The notes beneath the pieces are model-generated. The model was not told the origin of the DNA, did no database searches, and saw only the letters and a list, made by a program, of their open reading frames with translations. A program made the position numbers and the translations under genes. A DNA stretch of 64,000 nucleotides from Coniferiporia sulphurascens (Eukaryota > Basidiomycota > Agaricomycetes > Hymenochaetales > Hymenochaetaceae), in assembly GCA_002794785.1 (NCBI GenBank), contig NBBA01000001.1, forward strand, positions 4,278,001 to 4,342,000, given 5' to 3'. Below are positions 59,922-64,000 of the stretch, in pieces. Numbering within the stretch: the first letter of the stretch is position 1; each line of letters begins with the position of its first letter.

Positions 59922-61084
59922 TCAGTCCAACTGCTCCCTTCTTGCCCGCTCTACCCGCCCGGAGGGCGGCCTCTCGGTTCGCGGTTTGAACTCTGCATAA
60001 CGACGGATCATCTGGATGATAGGCTGTGTGTGAGTTCATTATCAGTTATATGTCAGTGGTATAAGATATCTCGTACTCACGTCCGCATAGTGTAGCATCT
60101 CGGGGGTACTCGTTTCTTCTTTCGCACCCTTCATACCTCTCGCTATTGCTAACATGCGTTGAGAGGCCGGGAGGCGGAAAACTTTCTCTCCCATGCAATC
60201 AAGTAAAGTGTATAGACCTCGTGCGTACCCGTCTTTCCGACGGTGTTCGAATAATAGCTCGCTAGCAAGAACGACGTCGGTGGTGGAAAAGATGTCGATC
60301 TGGACGAGCTTTCCGAGGATAATGACAGCAGCTTCACCCCGCATCGTATTGGCGAGGCGTTGCGGGTAGGTCGAATCCAAGTTGGTCGGCAGAGACAGAT
60401 TATTCAATGTTTCGTGCTCGTCAGTGTTGAGGAAGTGGTTGTCTCCTGACTGTGCATATTCATCAGTGTTAGACGACGAAATCAGGAGAAAGGGGGTGTA
60501 CATACGGGAGTCCAGACGTTGAAGAATAGCTCCATCGCTGTGGAACGGACCGTGGAGGTCGCCTCCTGCTTGTGAGGATGTGGCAGGCTAAATAGCCGGG
60601 ATTTGGCGGCGAGGACGGCAGCATCAGCCTCAGCGGGAGTCGTCACTCTCCGGATCAACTCGACCGCTTCAGATATGGAGGTGACGCTGGATGCGTCCTG
60701 CGAATTTCGTAGGGATGTTGGTGCACTTTCTATGGGGTGGTTGAGTTTGAACGGTGAAGGCGAATTGCCCTCCTGGTTCGTGGTGTCGTTGCTATCAATT
60801 GTAGGCGTGTGTGTGTTATTGTTGGGGCCCCAGTCGTGGTGCTCAGAGATGTCGACTGGATTGGATCCCGGGGTTGGTGGTACATCGTGTCTCTCAGACG
60901 TGGAAGTTGGAGATGGGAGTCTGCGGTAGCGATGGCGATGAGCACTCGCAATATTAACGCTAACACGGGGCCAGCCGCGTAGGATGCGTCGGAATACGTC
61001 GTTGCAACGTGACATCGTTGATTTAAGGGGGCTTATTGGAGGAGGCCCTTGGATATACAAAGGCGGATGCTGATGGTCTGTCAT
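59922..61084 (-). CDS. Paralogue C of the MIF4G-like family
   Basis: Three exons: 61084-60506 (193 codons), 60449-60081 (123) and 60023-59922 (33 plus stop), both introns phase 0, the same gene structure as A and B. N-terminus basic and then Ser/Thr/Asn-rich and disordered. The core begins SSVTSISEAVELIRRVTTPAEADAAVLA, reaches FFNVWTP at the first junction, then ARLANTM-type (QRLANTMRGEAAVIILGKLV), TTDVVLASELLFEHRRKDGY and GLYTLLDCMGEKVF, and ends YAD|PIIQMIRRYAEFK with a short basic tail. Closer to A than to B at the C-terminus. Start: ATG 61084; a second ATG at 61015 (MSRCNDVF) is possible. The upstream and downstream flanks recur about 1 kb to the right without the coding region. Confidence 0.75.
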
Positions 61085-61090
61085 GACGCA

Positions 61091-61513
61091 GAGTTACTAC
61101 ATGGGAGTTGCAGAGTAGTGGTGGGGGGCAGGATGGAGACGAGGGGTCGCCTTTTATACTGGTCACGAAATTCCTATAATAGACTATGACTCATCAAATT
61201 ATATTGTGCAGAGGTTCCCTCGTCATAAAAGCCTCGTGTTCAAGTTAAAGTTCTCTTTTATGATACTGTTCGTGGGATTCGTCCAATATTATGAGACCAT
61301 GACTCATTCAAAGCCAATTTCACTGCAATGCGGGTAGGCTTCTTCTCTTAGAAGAGACTCAGAAAGGTCTAGGAGTACTGCGAAAAATCAAGACGCGAAA
61401 GTGGAATATTGCCCTTTTTTCGAAATACTTATGGGGATATGTAGGTCCATGGATGCGGGTGCGGAAGCAAATCGGAATGTAACCCCACCCTGGCAGTGAC
61501 CCCTAGCACGGCG
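61091..61513 (-). promoter_or_regulatory. Promoter of paralogue C (copy 1 of a duplicated segment)
   Basis: TATA box AGTATAAAAGG (about 61150-61160 on the minus strand) lies about 70 bp before the ATG. The whole interval is a direct repeat of 62066-62539 with an easily followed alignment (gagttactacatgggagttgc ... gtaacccc.cc..gcagtg.cccctagcacg). Shared blocks further upstream include ataaaagcct, ctcattcaaa and ggtccatggatgcgggtgcggaag, possible conserved control sites. Confidence 0.75.
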
Positions 61514-61896
61514 GCAATCGTGTTGGAATCGGCGCTGCGGGGTAGATTGCGATCCTGGTCCGCATCATAGGGGCTAACATGCTGTGTACGTCGCAGCGGC
61601 TCTCAGTCACCCCGGGACCGCGGGTGAGTATATGGTCCCTGTTCACAGCCTTCGGCCAGGTACACTGACGCCGCCGTGCAGTCACGGTGCGCACGTTTGT
61701 TACACCCAACGACCTATGACTTGTGCGAGACATCGAATGTGGTTTTCGTGAGCTTGGGTATAAGAAGACACCCGGCTCCGTCAAGCCCTGCCTCGACCTT
61801 CGAGCCTGCGGAGTCAAGTTTACGCACGTCTAGTCACTGTGACGACACTAGCCGCTATAGCTACTCAAACGGACAATTGGGGACAGCCCGAGGACA

Positions 61897-62063
61897 CTAT
61901 TCTACTGATCTCACTGGCGTTGTCTAGCCGTCGGTTCCACCGATCTATGTCTCTGACCCCTCCCTTAGATGTCAATGGACAGCGGATATATCTTCTCGGG
62001 ATATGATTTCTCGCACATACATTTCAAATGTCTGTCTCAGTACATCAAGTAACATCCTTTAAC
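61897..62063. repeat. 3'-flank repeat of paralogue C, copy 2
   Basis: Second copy of the 59659-59815 sequence, here joined directly to the promoter copy at 62066 with no coding region between. Confidence 0.8.
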
Positions 62064-62065
62064 TC

Positions 62066-62539
62066 GAGTTACTACATGGGAGTTGCGGTCACGGTACAGT
62101 TGTAGTGTGTGTGGTTGGAGATGGTGAGGAGCAGGATGGGGACGTGGGGCTGCCTTTTATACTGGTCACGAGAATCCAATAATAGACTACGACTCATCAG
62201 AAGTCTATTACACTGCAACAGTAATCTGTATGCAGCGGCTTTCTCGTCATAAAAGCCTCATGTTCAAGTCAGAGTTCCCTTTTTTACTGGACGCGGGATT
62301 TGCACAATATTATTAGACCATGAACTCATTCAAACTTCGGTTTCACTGCAATGCGGGTGCGCTTCTTTGAAGAGAACCAGAAAGGTCTAGGACGTGAAAA
62401 ATCCAAGCTGCAAAAGTGGAATATTGCCCTTTCTTTCGGGTGGTGGTCAATACTTATAGGGGCATGTGGGTCCACGGATGCGGGTGCGGAAGCAAATTGG
62501 AATGTAACCCCGCCTTAGCAGTGGCCCCTAGCACGACGA
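62066..62539 (-). repeat. Orphan copy of the paralogue C promoter
   Basis: Direct repeat of 61091-61513, including the TATA sequence (ccttttatactgg at about 62152-62165). It has an extra stretch of about 40 bp (gtcacggtacagttgtagtgtg...) near the gene-side end. Downstream, where the coding region should be, the sequence goes straight into the 3'-flank copy. Confidence 0.8.
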
Positions 62540-64000
62540 CCGAAGCTTGGTGCTAACGGACGAGGGAAATCGTATAATAGGCGGATAGAACAGACGGAAA
62601 ACATTCTACCAGTTTTCAAATCAATCCAAATCAGAGTCTGAGCTTTGGAACTTGAATATACCGGGAGAATGTCTGACGATCATAATTTGACTCGGAAAGC
62701 TTGCGGTAATGCAACTTCAAGGCTGACATGGGCGGGCGGTGTTACCAGCACGACAGCAGGGGTTTCGTCCAGATTCCTACCACTGCAGTATCCCAACAAG
62801 TTAATCAAAAGGAAGAAACAAGTTCTTTAAGCAACAAGACGTCGTGTTGGCTTCTGTCAATGATAATCTGATACTAAAAGCGCTCAGCAACCACCGCAGC
62901 ACTCCCTTGAGTCCCTTCCGTAATTGTCAGAAAGAACGGGAATTTGGATACGAGGGGGTCGGGAGTTAAAGTAGGTTGTCAGTGTGCATGATACACGGGA
63001 AAACGACGGTCAGAGTTTCACCCGATACAATGAGCAATTGAGTCATGGCTCTTACCACTCGCTTGGGGGACATGAATGGACGTCTGACCTTTTCTTCAGC
63101 GGAACGCCGTCCCTTCAGTCTGGGATAACATGTCGGAGTTTTACCCGATATTATGTAGTCCCGCCTCCGAATTCCGAGTCCATCCACGCTCGCGATTGTG
63201 TCGGCTACAGAGCATCGCAGCCCGCGGCGCCGCCGACACGTCAAGGACGACTCGGAGAGGACAGCGGCGTCCGTGAAGGGACATATTGCCCGTAAAGACG
63301 TAATGGGGCCCACAAAAAGAGGGTGACGAAGCTGAAGACAGGACGAGGTAGAGAGTCAATGGGACCAACTCACTGGTAGGGGCTGCCATTAGTGGTGAAC
63401 TCGAGAGAGAGTCTGGAACTACACCCTTTTTTCAAGTCGCGATACCAGCGGATCTAGTAGGGCCCAGCATCGTGTTGTTTTATCGGCGGACGTGGGCAAA
63501 CAGGTCCGATTTTTTTGTTGTTGCAAAAGTCTGGGCCTATACCTATACTAGGGGGTGGTGGAGGATGGAGACTGATGGAAGTTGTGACAGTAGCCACTTA
63601 AATCGGCCTCTCCCCAGGACAAGCACCGGCACCCCCCTTCCCCTCCCCCCTATGGGCGCAGAGTACCGGACATGCTCGGCGCCCCACTACAACATACTGC
63701 TCCGTGATGGACGGTAGGCTTCAGAGGCGGGGACCGTCCAGCCAACCGTGTACTCTATGTGAGTCTTGACGCCGGCCGACTCCAGGGGATTGGGTCTGCC
63801 GCCTGTGGATTTAGAGCGCCTCGCGGGCACGCACGCCCCCCTCTCGAAGATCTCATTGATTTAATTTTCACGTACAACACAAGCTTCGGCCATTTTCAAA
63901 CCATCTCGCAGGGTAGCAGGAGCACATCAGAATTAATTTCGGACCTCCGGTATTATTTTTTTTCACAATGGAAAACAGGAACAAGTTGGTCTAAGAAGTC
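62540..64000. other. Right-edge 1.4 kb, no gene seen
   Basis: Only short unsupported open frames. A short imperfect doublet (gtcagagtttcacccgataca at about 63010 and gtcggagttttacccgatatt at about 63130) lies about 120 bp apart. A gene on the minus strand beyond the edge cannot be judged. Confidence 0.35.

Noticed and set aside
63010..63155. Short doublet gtcagagttt..acccgata as a possible CRISPR-like or tandem array
   Set aside because: Only two imperfect copies; CRISPR arrays are not expected in fungal nuclear DNA.

Overview
This is nuclear DNA of a filamentous basidiomycete, most likely an Agaricomycete. Genes are compact and split by many GT-AG introns of about 45-65 nt. They include fungal-only families (PalI/Rim9, Ies1, LYS1) and a membrane-protein family I know only from Agaricomycetes.

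Layout. 0-40 kb is a gene-rich, mostly housekeeping segment. In order: the 5' end of a GDP-fucose transporter-like gene (-) divergent from an O-fucosyltransferase-like gene (+); a PalI/Rim9 pH-sensing protein; elongation factor 2; an APH/choline-kinase-fold kinase; a beta-trefoil protein (-); a DCAF11/LEC14B WD40 protein; a TBL1/Sif2-like LisH-WD40 protein; a mitochondrial GHITM/TMBIM5 protein; a DUF1348 protein; the INO80 subunit Ies1; a TauD/JLP1-type dioxygenase; an unrecognised Pro/Ser-rich protein (-); saccharopine dehydrogenase LYS1 (-); a short-chain dehydrogenase (-); a TTC1-like TPR protein; and mitochondrial inner-membrane peptidase IMP1 (-). Three stretches (20.2-22.4, 23.2-24.2 and 26.4-28.2 kb) show no convincing gene.

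41-64 kb is an accessory, repeat-rich island. It holds three paralogues of an unnamed family (A, B, C at 41.2, 57.2 and 59.9 kb). They share two phase-0 introns at the same places, a Ser/Pro-rich N-terminus and an MIF4G-like helical core. Between A and B lie a full-length LINE retrotransposon (44.4-50.9 kb, perfect 15-bp target-site duplication) that landed on the end of a small inverted-repeat element, a 770-bp fold-back element with TA duplications, and an Agaricomycete-type membrane protein. Beside paralogue C is the scar of a tandem gene duplicate: its promoter and 3' flank survive, fused, while the coding region is gone.

A quality signal runs through the whole window. In four loci the reading frame breaks, and nearly every break is repaired by adding one base, mostly in a run of C or G. 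This points to homopolymer under-calling in the assembly rather than gene decay, and it affects which genes should be called pseudogenes.

The housekeeping genes do not form one pathway. The functional groupings suggested here are the divergent fucose pair at the left edge and the paralogue A/B/C family at the right.
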